From Anaerostipes rhamnosivorans (lineage in GTDB: Bacteria; Bacillota; Clostridia; Lachnospirales; Lachnospiraceae): a DNA stretch of 64,000 bases. The position numbers and the translations under genes were made by a program. The notes beneath the pieces are model-generated. The model had not been told where the DNA came from. It searched no databases and saw only the letters and a program-made list of their open reading frames with translations. Positions within the stretch are counted from its first letter, which is position 1. The number at the start of each line of letters is the position of its first letter. Shown here in pieces: positions 16,759-25,451 of the stretch. The stretch is from assembly GCF_005280655.1 (NCBI RefSeq), contig NZ_CP040058.1, positions 2,456,001 to 2,520,000 of the forward strand, in the 5' to 3' direction.

Positions 16759-17864
16759 ATTTCTGTTCTCCTTTTCATTCTTTTAACGATTTCTTCATAC
16801 CTTGGATTGTTCTTTAACGAAGCCATAGGCGGGATTTCCAATGCGCTCACCATAGACTCCCTCATCAGCTTATCCTCCCGCGGAGCTTTAACCCCCAGAT
16901 CAAAATCGTGGAGCCATGGATCGATCAGATCAAAAAATTCATCTCCATGCAGGGTAAACGGCAGCATGCTGTTGACACAAACATTCTCATACCGTTCCAG
17001 CATATTAAGGGCACGGTCCTCCTTCTCCTGCTTTAAGTATCCCATGGCAGCGGCAAAATAAAACTGTGCCATGGCGTTCCCATGCAATGACTCCACCTCA
17101 AACGCTTCTGTGAGCCGAAGTGATCTCTCTATGATCATCTCAAATTTTTCTTCATCCTGCTCATATAAGGTCAATGCCTGTATGGTAAAGGCCATTATCC
17201 CCATGAGATATTGGTACAGGCTGATCTGCACTGTCTCCGTGGCTTTCTCTTTGTTCCCCAGCAGGCGGTAGGCTTCCACCAGGATCGTGGCGTTGTATAG
17301 ATCCGGCCTGATCTCTTCATCCAGAAGTTCCAGGACCTTTTCTGGCCTGCCTGACATCAGTTCAATGCTGGCTTCCATGGTATTTGCCTGGGACGAGGCC
17401 GATACGTCCCCGCTCTCCTTCTTGACTCTCCGGCAGAGTTCTGCCGCTTTTAAGAGCACTGTCTCCTGCTGCTTTGGATCCTTGAACAGCACATAGTGGT
17501 TAAAATACAAAACGACCATCTGCAATAGAAGCGGAAAACAGGAATAATACTTTTTGACAATCTCTTCACATTCCTGAAAAACGTCTTCTGCCGGCCTTTT
17601 GGAAAATTCACCGGCAAGCCTGTGGTAGAGCCTGCGGATATCCTCTTTTGTCATCTGAGGCTCATATCCAATCAGTTCATCCACGCTGATATTAAAATAT
17701 GCGGCAAGCTGCGGTAAAAATGTGATATCAGGATAACTCTGCCCTGTCTCCCATTTGGAGACTGAAGCCTTTGAGACTCCTATGTAGGCAGCCAGCTGAT
17801 CCTGTGTGACTCCTTTTTCCTTTCTCTTTTTCATCAGTTTGTTTGCGATATTCAGCTCCTTCAT
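16755..17864 (-). CDS. XRE-family regulator with C-terminal helical repeat domain
   Basis: The N-terminal HTH_3 (residues 5-60: KEKGVTQDQLAAYIGVSKAS then VSKWETGQSYPDITFLPQLA) is followed by about 300 residues of alpha-helical TPR-like repeats. This architecture is common for Firmicute regulators that govern a neighbouring ABC exporter, sometimes sensing a peptide through the repeats. It heads the operon XRE, PLDc_N, ATPase, permease, yqeC, thrE pair. I chose the ATG eight bases after GAGG. Two slightly earlier starts are possible. Confidence 0.88.
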   Translation of the reverse strand: MKELNIANKLMKKRKEKGVTQDQLAAYIGVSKASVSKWETGQSYPDITFLPQLAAYFNISVDELIGYEPQMTKEDIRRLYHRLAGEFSKRPAEDVFQECEEIVKKYYSCFPLLLQMVVLYFNHYVLFKDPKQQETVLLKAAELCRRVKKESGDVSASSQANTMEASIELMSGRPEKVLELLDEEIRPDLYNATILVEAYRLLGNKEKATETVQISLYQYLMGIMAFTIQALTLYEQDEEKFEMIIERSLRLTEAFEVESLHGNAMAQFYFAAAMGYLKQEKEDRALNMLERYENVCVNSMLPFTLHGDEFFDLIDPWLHDFDLGVKAPREDKLMRESMVSALEIPPMASLKNNPRYEEIVKRMKRRTEI

Positions 17865-17882
17865 TTTCATCACCTCAATTAC

Positions 17883-17910
17883 ATTATATCCGTCTGCAGG
17901 AATCCTACAA
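17883..17910 (-). promoter_or_regulatory. Promoter of the XRE-ABC-yqeC operon
   Basis: Minus strand -35 TTGTAG (17910-17905), 16-bp spacer, -10 TATAAT (17888-17883). Confidence 0.65.
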
Positions 17911-17928
17911 TGGATTTGAAGTTGATTT

Positions 17929-17947
17929 TGGTTGATTTAATCAACCA
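17929..17947. promoter_or_regulatory. Perfect 19-bp palindrome upstream of the XRE operon promoter, likely operator
   Basis: TGGTTGATTTAATCAACCA is a perfect inverted repeat (7-bp arms, 5-bp centre TTTAA) about 20 bp upstream of the -35. A further half-site copy, GTTGATT, lies next to it. This is a plausible site for the XRE regulator. Its place upstream of -35 would suit activation. Confidence 0.55.
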
Positions 17948-17949
17948 CA

Positions 17950-17985
17950 AAGAAACAGGACCATGGCAATGGCCGCCATGGTCCT
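17950..17985 (-). terminator. Terminator after the FUSC gene
   Basis: Perfect 11-bp stem AGGACCATGGC/GCCATGGTCCT with a 7-nt loop directly after the FUSC stop, followed on the minus strand by a T-rich TGTTTCTTTG. Confidence 0.7.
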
Positions 17986-19944
17986 CTATTTTGAGTGTAA
18001 GATCTGGTCTAATTCGTTGACACTTTTCAGACAGTTCAAAGCCAGGGTATTAAAGTACAATTCCTCATCCAGACACCCGTAAGCCCTGCTCTCCTCCTCT
18101 GTCAGCATCGAACTGGCCAGTTCATTTTTTGTATAGCTTTTCCTGATTCTTCTCAATGCCTGTTCTATATTTCTTAAAAGCTCTTCCAGCATCAGATTCT
18201 GTTCTGGTACAATCTTCCTTTTGCGCATATAGGCCCCGATCTGTTCCATCTCTGAGACAAGCTGGGCATTGACCGGCAGAAGCTGTTGATAAAATTCCTT
18301 TTCCTCCGGTGCCAGGTTTTTCTCTATATAATTTCTGATCTCATTGGAAACCATCTGAGACCGCAGAAGCAATTCTCTTATCACATTCAGGTCACTGTCC
18401 CTGCCCTTTCTGGTTTCTGTCATGATACTCTCGTCGATATCCAGCAGGCTGTTGACACTTTTTAAGAATTCTGACTTAGCAGTGATCGGAAGCAGGAATC
18501 TGTTTGCCAGCAGCACTGTTACCACTGCAGCCGCTACATAGAAAATCCTAAGCTCTATGGCCTCCCCTCTTGGAAGGCTCAGGGTTGTTAAAGCCATTCC
18601 ATAACAGGTGCTGTACATAGGCATGGTCCAGGATGTGACCGGCACATAGTACATAAAGCACGTCATCACCACAATGATAACAATATGACCCGCAAGGCTC
18701 TTGAAGATCTCTGTGAGCAGAAACGTCACCAACAGACCTGCAACCGTCCCGATGATACGATTGTTGATCTTCATGACACTCTCCTCTGAATACGGCATGA
18801 GCATCAGAAAAGAACTCATGGGGTACCAATAGCTGTGTTCCAGTCCTGTAATCCTGCACACAGTAAAGGAAACACACAGTACGATGGACAGCCGCAGCGC
18901 AAAGCGCATATGAAACTGGTTCAGATGGAAATGAGAGCGGATTCCCTTAAGTTTATGGGACATATCCGGGATCTTCCACTCCTTTACCGGCCGGTTCATC
19001 TTGACATCTGTAATCTTCGTCAGGGAAAAGCAGATCAGTTCCAGGATCTCCCGCATGCCCTCCTGAAGCTTTTTAGGGGCCAATGATTCACTTTCTATGA
19101 AATCCGTGAGTTCTGTGACCAGGGAACGGTTGTCCTTCTGATTCATGCCTTTTTCAATACAAAAACATAAACCGGACAGTTTCAGGAAATACCTCTGGCT
19201 GCCTCCTGATACTATAGTCTGCCCATCCAGAATTTCATCCACCAGGTATTGGAACCGCTGGAACACCAGCATAAAATAGTAGTTTACCGTGCCGTACCCG
19301 TTTGACAAGTATGTATAATTCCTGCTGGAATAGATGACCTGATTCATGTGGGACATCATCTGCACCAGCTCTTCTCTATCTCGGGGATCTCTTTTTCCGG
19401 CAGCAAGATTCATCAACTGGCGCCCCAGGTTGTTCATTCCCTTTCTCACAGTGCCGTAATGCCTCCGCTTTCTGATAATCCTGGAATGGAGATAGAGCAG
19501 AACCGTAAGGGAAAGGAATGCGTAAAACAACGCCGCAAGACGCACGGGCATCTGAGACAGCGGGATCGGCCTGAGCTGTAGGAAAACAAATTCCATACCG
19601 TAAACAAAATATGCTTTGGGGTTAAATTTATCAGTGAGCAGAAAGACGATGGCAAACGGGACAAATAGATTCAGCAAAAAGCACAAAGGGAGATTAAGGA
19701 CCGCCAGATAGGCTCCCAGGCAGACCAGCAGCATGATGCCGTAACAGTTAAGAAGGTCATTAAGGGAAAAGTCCTTCTGGCTCTTTGTCCGGAACAACAG
19801 GGTCAGAAAGGATACCATGATGACCTGTCCTATGCCAAACAGCAGTAAAATTGAAAAGAACATAAATAAGGATACAAAAATAACAGGAAACGCGGCCGCC
19901 CACTTTCTCCTGACGGTATGAATCCTGTTTCTCCACTGTTCCAT
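17986..19944 (-). CDS. FUSC family inner-membrane exporter (aromatic-acid-exporter-like)
   Basis: 652 aa in the AaeB/YccS arrangement. There are two blocks of membrane helices (about residues 20-150 and 345-480), each followed by a cytoplasmic helical domain. The second block carries the FUSC mark HSYWYPMSSFLMLMPYSEES followed by NNRIIGTVAGLLVTFLL. Family members export aromatic carboxylic acids or fusaric acid. Single-gene locus, ended by a strong hairpin and divergent from the LDH-family gene. The substrate is not evident. Confidence 0.85.
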   Translation of the reverse strand: MEQWRNRIHTVRRKWAAAFPVIFVSLFMFFSILLLFGIGQVIMVSFLTLLFRTKSQKDFSLNDLLNCYGIMLLVCLGAYLAVLNLPLCFLLNLFVPFAIVFLLTDKFNPKAYFVYGMEFVFLQLRPIPLSQMPVRLAALFYAFLSLTVLLYLHSRIIRKRRHYGTVRKGMNNLGRQLMNLAAGKRDPRDREELVQMMSHMNQVIYSSRNYTYLSNGYGTVNYYFMLVFQRFQYLVDEILDGQTIVSGGSQRYFLKLSGLCFCIEKGMNQKDNRSLVTELTDFIESESLAPKKLQEGMREILELICFSLTKITDVKMNRPVKEWKIPDMSHKLKGIRSHFHLNQFHMRFALRLSIVLCVSFTVCRITGLEHSYWYPMSSFLMLMPYSEESVMKINNRIIGTVAGLLVTFLLTEIFKSLAGHIVIIVVMTCFMYYVPVTSWTMPMYSTCYGMALTTLSLPRGEAIELRIFYVAAAVVTVLLANRFLLPITAKSEFLKSVNSLLDIDESIMTETRKGRDSDLNVIRELLLRSQMVSNEIRNYIEKNLAPEEKEFYQQLLPVNAQLVSEMEQIGAYMRKRKIVPEQNLMLEELLRNIEQALRRIRKSYTKNELASSMLTEEESRAYGCLDEELYFNTLALNCLKSVNELDQILHSK

Positions 19945-19965
19945 AAATATCCCCCCTGGCCTGCG

Positions 19966-19994
19966 TTGACTTTTAAAATTGAAAGTGCTACGAT
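19966..19994 (+). promoter_or_regulatory. Promoter of the lactate/malate dehydrogenase-family gene
   Basis: -35 TTGACT, 17-bp spacer, -10 TACGAT, ending about 38 bp before the ATG. Confidence 0.65.
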
Positions 19995-20032
19995 TTTATC
20001 ACATTAATGCAACACTGTAAAGGAGACAAACA

Positions 20033-20977
20033 ATGACATATAAAATGAGAAAAATAGTGATCATAGGGGCCGGACATGTGGGAACCATGTGCGGCCTGAG
20101 TCTTATGTACCGCGGAGAAGTGGACGAATTGGTATTCATAGACATCGATAAGGAAAAGGCATACAGCCAGGCGCTGGACCTTAGTGATGCCGTCTCCTTC
20201 CTGCCCCGGCAGATCACGGTGCGCACCGGGGATTATGAAGATGTGGAGGACGCTGACATCATCGTTATGGCCGCTGGTGTTTCCAGGCTGCCCGGTCAGA
20301 CAAGGCTGGATATGCTGGACGATTCCATCCGCATCATGAAAGAAGTCACCAGCCATTTAAAAGATAAGAAGATTCAGGGCATCCTCATCAGTATCTCCAA
20401 TCCTGCCGACATTGTGGCGGATTATCTGAGAAAACAACTGGGCCTTCCGAGAAACCGCTGCTTCAGCACCGGTACTTCCCTGGACTCCTGCCGTCTCAGA
20501 AGGATTCTTTCCCAAAGAATGCACTTAGACCGGAATTCCATTCAGGCCTTTGTCATGGGAGAACACGGAGATTCCCAAATGATCCCGTTTTCTGCGGTAC
20601 ATATAGCCGGGAAACCATTGCTTCAGTGGATGCAAGATGAACCGGAACGGTACGGAAGTCTCGATCTTTCACAGATTGAAACGGAGACCGCCAACGCCGG
20701 CCATGAAGTGATCGAAGGAAAGGGCAGCACAGAGTTTGGTATCGGCATCGCCCTGTCCGAGATCGTCCAGTCCATTTTCCACGATTCAAAAAAGGTCCTT
20801 CCCGCTTCGCCTCTGCTGGAAGGAGAATATGGACAGCATGGCGTTCACGCCGGTGTCCCCTGCGTGATTGGAAAAGCCGGAATTGAAAAGATCATTGAGA
20901 TCCCTCTCACAGACCGGGAGCAAGAGAAATTTGACCATTCCTGCGATGTGATCAGAACGTTTATTCAAGATCTCTGA
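20033..20977 (+). CDS. Lactate/malate dehydrogenase family protein with malate-type specificity residue
   Basis: NAD-dependent 2-hydroxyacid dehydrogenase, 314 aa. Rossmann motif VIIGAGHVGTMCG, acidic NAD-binding Asp in VFIDIDKEKA, catalytic His in MGEHGDSQMIPFS and substrate Arg in STGTSLDSCRLRR. The overall sequence looks like L-lactate dehydrogenase, but the active-site loop reads AGVSRLPGQTRLDML. An Arg stands where LDHs carry the Gln of AGANQKPGETR, and in LDH engineering that exchange gives malate dehydrogenase activity. It could thus reduce oxaloacetate or another bulky 2-oxoacid. It is a single gene with its own promoter. A second ATG five codons in (MRKIV) is equally possible. Confidence 0.85.
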   Translation: MTYKMRKIVIIGAGHVGTMCGLSLMYRGEVDELVFIDIDKEKAYSQALDLSDAVSFLPRQITVRTGDYEDVEDADIIVMAAGVSRLPGQTRLDMLDDSIRIMKEVTSHLKDKKIQGILISISNPADIVADYLRKQLGLPRNRCFSTGTSLDSCRLRRILSQRMHLDRNSIQAFVMGEHGDSQMIPFSAVHIAGKPLLQWMQDEPERYGSLDLSQIETETANAGHEVIEGKGSTEFGIGIALSEIVQSIFHDSKKVLPASPLLEGEYGQHGVHAGVPCVIGKAGIEKIIEIPLTDREQEKFDHSCDVIRTFIQDL

Positions 20978-21089
20978 AAACACCTATGATGCTCTTGATC
21001 TTTTTGTGAAATATGATGGTAATAGCAGGAGGTTTCGATTATAATAGAGAAAATGGGGTATAAGTAATTAGGGATTAAAGGGGACTTTC

Positions 21090-22931
21090 ATGAAACGTTG
21101 GAACAAGATTCTAATACCAATATTTTTCTTGCTCATGATCATGGCGAGCCTTTTTTCTGTGCGCTCAATCGTCAGTATGCAGGGCTATGCAAAGCTGATC
21201 AACTATCTTGGGATCGTCCGGGGATGCGGCCAGCGGATCGCTAAACTAGAAGTCAGCAGACAGCCGAAGGATAACCTGATCAGCTATGTGGACGGCATCC
21301 TCTCAGAGCTTGAGACCGGCGAAGGAAAATACGGCCTGTCGCCTCTTCATGACAAGGATTATGAGCAAAGCCTTTCAAAACTCACCAGAGAGTGGAAGGA
21401 AATGAAACGAGAAATCTACCAGGTGCGGAAAGGTTCTGATACAAAGGATCTTCTCTCTTTCAGCGAGAATTTTTTTGATACAGCCAACAACACCGTTTTT
21501 GTGGCTGAAAACTACTCCAATGAACATATTCAAAGCTTTACCCGTCTGAGCATCATACTCTCTGTAGTAGCCATCTTTACCTGGCTGTGTATTGTCCTGA
21601 TCTATTTCCGCAATCTATTCCACCTGCAGAGGAAAAATACGAATCTCGAATCCATCGCTTACCGGGATGATCTCACCAACGCATCCAATTTGGAGAAGTT
21701 CCGTTTGGATGCAGAACATCTGCTTGCATCAAATCCTCTCTATAAGTATGCTTTTTTCCATCTGGATTTTCAGAATTTTAAATACTGCAATGATATCTTC
21801 GGCTATGATTTCGGAGACCGGCTTTTAAAACAATATGCTTTCTACCTGTCTGAGGATATGAATGAGGGGGAGACCTTCGGCCGTATTTCTGGTGACAAGT
21901 TTGTTGTTTTAAGAAGATATAATTTCCGGGAAGAGCTGCTGGCACGCCAAAAAGCTGTGGACAGCCGTATGAGGGCATTTGCCATGGATTCCAAGGAACA
22001 CTACAGTCTTACTATCTTCGGCGGTATCTGCTGCGCTGAGGATGTTTCTTCTGACATGGAGATCGACTCTATCTTAGACCGGGCAAACTTTGCCCAAAAA
22101 ACCGTAAAAGGACAGGAAGAACGCCATTATGCTTTCTATACAGACAGCATCCGGGAGCAGATGATCGAGGAGATCAATATCCAGAGCCGGTTTAACGATG
22201 CCATAAACGAAAAAGAGTTCCTTGTCTATTATCAGCCGAAGGTAAACCTTTCTCAGGGAACTTTTGACTCAGCGGAAGCCCTGGTGCGTTGGCAGACAAA
22301 GGACGGGAACCTGATCTCCCCCGCCGCCTTCATCCCTGTTCTGGAAAAAAACTTCTTGATCAGTGCCTTGGACCAATATGTATTCCGTGAGGTCTGTTCT
22401 TTCTTAAAGAAACGCATAGATGACGGCCTTCCGGTGATCCCCATATCCGTAAACGTCTCCAAGATCCAGTTTTACAACCCGGATTTCCTGCACATCTATT
22501 CCGATATTAAAGAAAGCTTTGATATCCCGGACGGATTACTGGAGATTGAGTTTACCGAATCTGTCGGTTTTGAAAATACGGAGTATTTTCTGGAGATCAT
22601 ATCCCGTCTGCACGAGCACGGCTTTTTATGCGCTATGGACGATTTCGGGAAAGGCTATTCTTCCCTCAGTATGCTGAAGGACATGCCGATTGATGTTCTC
22701 AAGCTGGATTCCCTCTTTTTTGTGAACAGCCGGGATTCTAAGAAGGATCTGACCGTTATACGCGGCATCATCTCCATGGTGAAAGAACTGAATATACAGA
22801 CCGTGGCTGAGGGGATCGAGGAACAAAGCCAGGTAGAATTTCTAAAGACCATCGGCTGTGACGTTGTCCAGGGCTTTTATTTCTACCGCCCTATGCCCTC
22901 AGAACAGTTCAGCCAACTCTTATCTAGGTAA
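21090..22931 (+). CDS. Membrane GGDEF/EAL protein, likely c-di-GMP phosphodiesterase
   Basis: 613 aa. There are two membrane helices (about residues 6-25 and 150-172) bracketing an extracytoplasmic sensor of about 120 residues. A GGDEF domain (about 195-350) and an EAL domain (about 360-610) follow. The GGDEF signature is degenerate (GRISGDKFVVL), so cyclase activity is unlikely. The EAL domain keeps its marks: SAEALVRWQ, ISVNVS, EIEFTES, AMDDFGKGYSSL, VLKLD and TVAEGIE. It probably degrades c-di-GMP, with the GGDEF part as a GTP-sensing regulator. The start follows AAAGGGGACTTTC. A clear terminator follows. Confidence 0.92.
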   Translation: MKRWNKILIPIFFLLMIMASLFSVRSIVSMQGYAKLINYLGIVRGCGQRIAKLEVSRQPKDNLISYVDGILSELETGEGKYGLSPLHDKDYEQSLSKLTREWKEMKREIYQVRKGSDTKDLLSFSENFFDTANNTVFVAENYSNEHIQSFTRLSIILSVVAIFTWLCIVLIYFRNLFHLQRKNTNLESIAYRDDLTNASNLEKFRLDAEHLLASNPLYKYAFFHLDFQNFKYCNDIFGYDFGDRLLKQYAFYLSEDMNEGETFGRISGDKFVVLRRYNFREELLARQKAVDSRMRAFAMDSKEHYSLTIFGGICCAEDVSSDMEIDSILDRANFAQKTVKGQEERHYAFYTDSIREQMIEEINIQSRFNDAINEKEFLVYYQPKVNLSQGTFDSAEALVRWQTKDGNLISPAAFIPVLEKNFLISALDQYVFREVCSFLKKRIDDGLPVIPISVNVSKIQFYNPDFLHIYSDIKESFDIPDGLLEIEFTESVGFENTEYFLEIISRLHEHGFLCAMDDFGKGYSSLSMLKDMPIDVLKLDSLFFVNSRDSKKDLTVIRGIISMVKELNIQTVAEGIEEQSQVEFLKTIGCDVVQGFYFYRPMPSEQFSQLLSR

Positions 22932-22934
22932 AAC

Positions 22935-22963
22935 AAAAACCGCAGTTTTGTACTGCGGTTTTT
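22935..22963 (+). terminator. Terminator after the GGDEF/EAL gene
   Basis: Stem AAAAACCGCAG/CTGCGGTTTTT with a 7-nt loop. The A- and T-runs make it usable from both strands, and the nitroreductase gene ends on the other side. Confidence 0.85.
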
Positions 22964-22995
22964 CTGGAGGGTCCCAGCCAACAAGAAAGAAAAAC

Positions 22996-23517
22996 TCATA
23001 CTCTATAGATATAATTTTCTTTTCTTGGCTTAGCCTCCGGAATCGCTCCGTCCGGATATCCGATGATACAGTGGCCGATCCCTGCATAATCACCCTCGAT
23101 CCCCCACTGCCTCAGAAGCTCTTTCCCTTCTTCGCTCTCAAACTCCTGCTTTGCCCTGTGGATCCAGCAGGAACCAAGTCCCAGTGCGTGGGCGGCGTTC
23201 ATCAGATTCCCCATCACAAGGCTGCCGTCTTCGATGTACGTGGGTCTGTTCTTGTCTGCTAAGACTACGATCACCGTAGGAGCGCCGTAAAATGGATCCA
23301 TGTTCTCATTCCCAAAGATCTTTGCATTCATCTTGGACAGTTTGGCGATTGTATCTCTGTCCTGTACCACAACCATAAGCGGAGACTGCATCCCCATCCC
23401 TGTGGGTGCATACATGCCGGCCTCCAGAATCTTCTGAAGGTCAGCCTCCTCAATCTGTCTGTCCTGATACTTCCTGATGCTTCTTCTTTCCTTTAAATCT
23501 TTGATCGTCTCTTCCAT
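22996..23517 (-). CDS. Nitroreductase family protein (FMN)
   Basis: 173-aa flavoprotein of the nitroreductase/NfsA fold. The N-terminal FMN-binding pattern KERRSIRKYQDRQIEEADLQ and MYAPTGMGMQSP are present, with GLGSCWIHRA and the C-terminal IGHCIIGYPDG loop. These enzymes reduce nitro groups, quinones or enones with NAD(P)H. Short members such as this act as homodimers. The natural substrate is unknown. It stands alone on the minus strand. Confidence 0.9.
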   Translation of the reverse strand: MEETIKDLKERRSIRKYQDRQIEEADLQKILEAGMYAPTGMGMQSPLMVVVQDRDTIAKLSKMNAKIFGNENMDPFYGAPTVIVVLADKNRPTYIEDGSLVMGNLMNAAHALGLGSCWIHRAKQEFESEEGKELLRQWGIEGDYAGIGHCIIGYPDGAIPEAKPRKENYIYRV

Positions 23518-23557
23518 CTTACTACCTCCTGTTCATAAATGACCAGATATCTCCATC

Positions 23558-24424
23558 TCAGACAAGCCTTTTGGTCCATGCGATGGCCAGTGCGCCGTAT
23601 CCGATATGGCATGCAATGCTCAAAGACAACGGATCCATCTCAAACTTATGTCCCGGAAAACGCTCCTTGATCTCCTCTGCCCAAAGCTGGGCTTCCTCCC
23701 TGCTCCCCGTATAGGCAGCCTGGATATTGACTGCTTCCGGATCTACAGTCTGGCCAAAGTTTTCAATGAGTTCTTTTTCCACGGCCTCCAGCATTTTCTT
23801 TTTGGCCAGCTTCATTCCTCTGGCCTTGGTGAAGGCATCCAGCTTTTCTCCTTTGATCTGAAGCACCGGCTTGATATTTAATACGGATCCGATGGCTGCC
23901 GCTGCCGGTGTGATTCTTCCGCCCTGCTTTAAATACTTTAAAGTATCCACTGTTATAAAAATAGAAGAATCCATCTTGTGCTCTTCCAGCAGATCCTTGA
24001 TCTTGGATGCACTCTCTCCCTGATCAGCCAGCTTTTTTGCCTCCAGGACTGACTGTTTCTGAGTGACGGATATCCTCTGGTTGTTCACTACCTGTACCCT
24101 GCCGTCAAAGTCTTCTGCCAGCATATGCGCAGTCTCACAGGAACTGCTGAGCCCGCTGGACATAGGAATGTGGACGATTTCGTCGTGATCTGTGAGCACC
24201 TTGTTCCACAGATCCAGCACATCTCCCGGGGCAGGCTGTGATGTCTTGATGTCGACACCTTCCCCCAGCTTCTTATAAAATTCTTCCTGTGTCAGGGTAA
24301 TATCCTCAAAATACAGCTTTTCATCAATGTAGAACGGCATAGGCAGCACATAGATCCCATACTCCTCTGCCTGATTCTGTGTGATTCCGCTGTTGCTATC
24401 TGTAATTACTGCAACTTTTCCCAT
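23558..24424 (-). CDS. DegV family fatty-acid-binding protein
   Basis: 288 aa. Starts VAVITDSNSGITQNQAEEYG with the DegV pattern, followed by TSQPAPGDVLDLWNK and IVHIPMSSGLSSSCETA, the residues that hold the fatty-acid carboxylate. The C-terminal domain ends HIGYGALAIAWTKR. DegV (FakB-like) proteins carry fatty acids to a kinase partner. None is encoded nearby. I take the ATG preceded by AAAGGATTCATT over one five codons upstream. Confidence 0.93.
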   Translation of the reverse strand: MGKVAVITDSNSGITQNQAEEYGIYVLPMPFYIDEKLYFEDITLTQEEFYKKLGEGVDIKTSQPAPGDVLDLWNKVLTDHDEIVHIPMSSGLSSSCETAHMLAEDFDGRVQVVNNQRISVTQKQSVLEAKKLADQGESASKIKDLLEEHKMDSSIFITVDTLKYLKQGGRITPAAAAIGSVLNIKPVLQIKGEKLDAFTKARGMKLAKKKMLEAVEKELIENFGQTVDPEAVNIQAAYTGSREEAQLWAEEIKERFPGHKFEMDPLSLSIACHIGYGALAIAWTKRLV

Positions 24425-24473
24425 AATGAATCCTTTCATGATTTTTAGGAACTACAAATAATCCCGTCCTTTT

Positions 24474-24503
24474 ATCATATCAAATGTTTGGGTGAACCGT
24501 CAA
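24474..24503 (-). promoter_or_regulatory. Promoter of the degV gene
   Basis: Minus strand -35 TTGACG (24503-24498), 18-bp spacer, -10 TATGAT (24479-24474). It directly abuts the end of mogA. Confidence 0.65.
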
Positions 24504-24507
24504 ACAT

Positions 24508-25008
24508 CTATTTTCCCGGATTCCCACATTCTGTCTCCTTTCCGCACAGGATCCCCAGTCCGTGGGAGAGGGTATCCATGATATATCCAAGGTTTTCCCT
24601 GACTGCCTTGGGACTTCCGGGCAGATTCACAATCAGCGTTTTTTTCCGAATGACGGAAACTCCCCTGCTAAGCATTGCCCTCTTTGTGATCTTTAATGAT
24701 TCCTGGCGCATTGCTTCACTGATGCCCGGGACCAGGCGCTCTGAAACCTGGAGCGTTGCTTCCGGTGTCAGATCCCTCTCAGAAAAACCGGTCCCCCCGG
24801 TAGTCAGGACCAGATCTGCCAGGCCCTGGTCACAGATCTTTATAAGCTGGCTTTTCAAAGGCTCGATCCCATCTTTTAGTATCTCCTCAGAAATCACCTG
24901 AAACCCTTCTGTTTCCACTATCTTTCTTACCAAAGGTCCGCTCTCATCCTGCCGGACTCCCGCCGCGCCCTTGTCACTCAGCGTGATCACTGCTACTCTG
25001 TATGACAT
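24508..25008 (-). CDS. mogA: Molybdopterin adenylyltransferase MogA
   Basis: 166 aa of the MoaB/MogA fold. It adenylates molybdopterin so that MoeA can insert molybdate. Family motifs are AVITLSDKGAAGVRQDESGP at the N-terminus, VLTTGGTGFSERDLTPEAT (the nucleotide-binding GGTG loop) and LIVNLPGSPKAVRENL. It is the last gene of the ten-gene minus-strand arm of the island, overlapping the MOSC gene by 16 bases. Confidence 0.93.
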   Translation of the reverse strand: MSYRVAVITLSDKGAAGVRQDESGPLVRKIVETEGFQVISEEILKDGIEPLKSQLIKICDQGLADLVLTTGGTGFSERDLTPEATLQVSERLVPGISEAMRQESLKITKRAMLSRGVSVIRKKTLIVNLPGSPKAVRENLGYIMDTLSHGLGILCGKETECGNPGK

Positions 25009-25451
25009 GCCGTTTCCTCCTCCGGTAATTTTGAGATCCTGTCATTTCTGTGCAGGATTCCTCCATGGATCACTCTCAAAAAAATGCCCTCTGTGGGCAT
25101 GATGCATTTACCGACTCTCTTATAAATCTCACAATGGCTGTGACATTCCTTTCCTCTCTGGGTCACTTCAAGGACCACAGCCCCCGACAAAAGACGGTCC
25201 CCTACAGCCAGACATTCCATGTCAATTCCGGACACGATCAGATTCTCTCCAAAATCTCCGTCTGTGACCTGTCCTCCCTGGTCATTAAAATCCTTAATCT
25301 TCTCATAGCCTAAAACACTCACCTGGCGGTGCCATTTTCCGGCATGGGCGTCTCCCTCTATTCCAAAATCCTCGATCAGCACTGCCTCTTCCACAGGCCG
25401 TTTTACCGTTCCTTTTTTTGTGCTGATACAGATTGCTTCAATCCTTCCCAC
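24993..25451 (-). CDS. MOSC domain protein
   Basis: 152 aa, a stand-alone MOSC domain. This is the C-terminal module of eukaryotic Mo-cofactor sulfurase, which binds Moco and transfers sulfur. Visible marks are GIEGDAHAGKWHRQVSVLGY, QVTDGDFGENLIVSGIDM and the conserved Cys region GKECHSHCEIY. In this island a carrier that helps sulfurate or selenate the cofactor is a fair guess. I use the GTG six bases after CGGAGG. It overlaps moaC by 14 bases. A longer ATG start 14 codons upstream is possible. Confidence 0.87.
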   Translation of the reverse strand: MGRIEAICISTKKGTVKRPVEEAVLIEDFGIEGDAHAGKWHRQVSVLGYEKIKDFNDQGGQVTDGDFGENLIVSGIDMECLAVGDRLLSGAVVLEVTQRGKECHSHCEIYKRVGKCIMPTEGIFLRVIHGGILHRNDRISKLPEEETACHTE

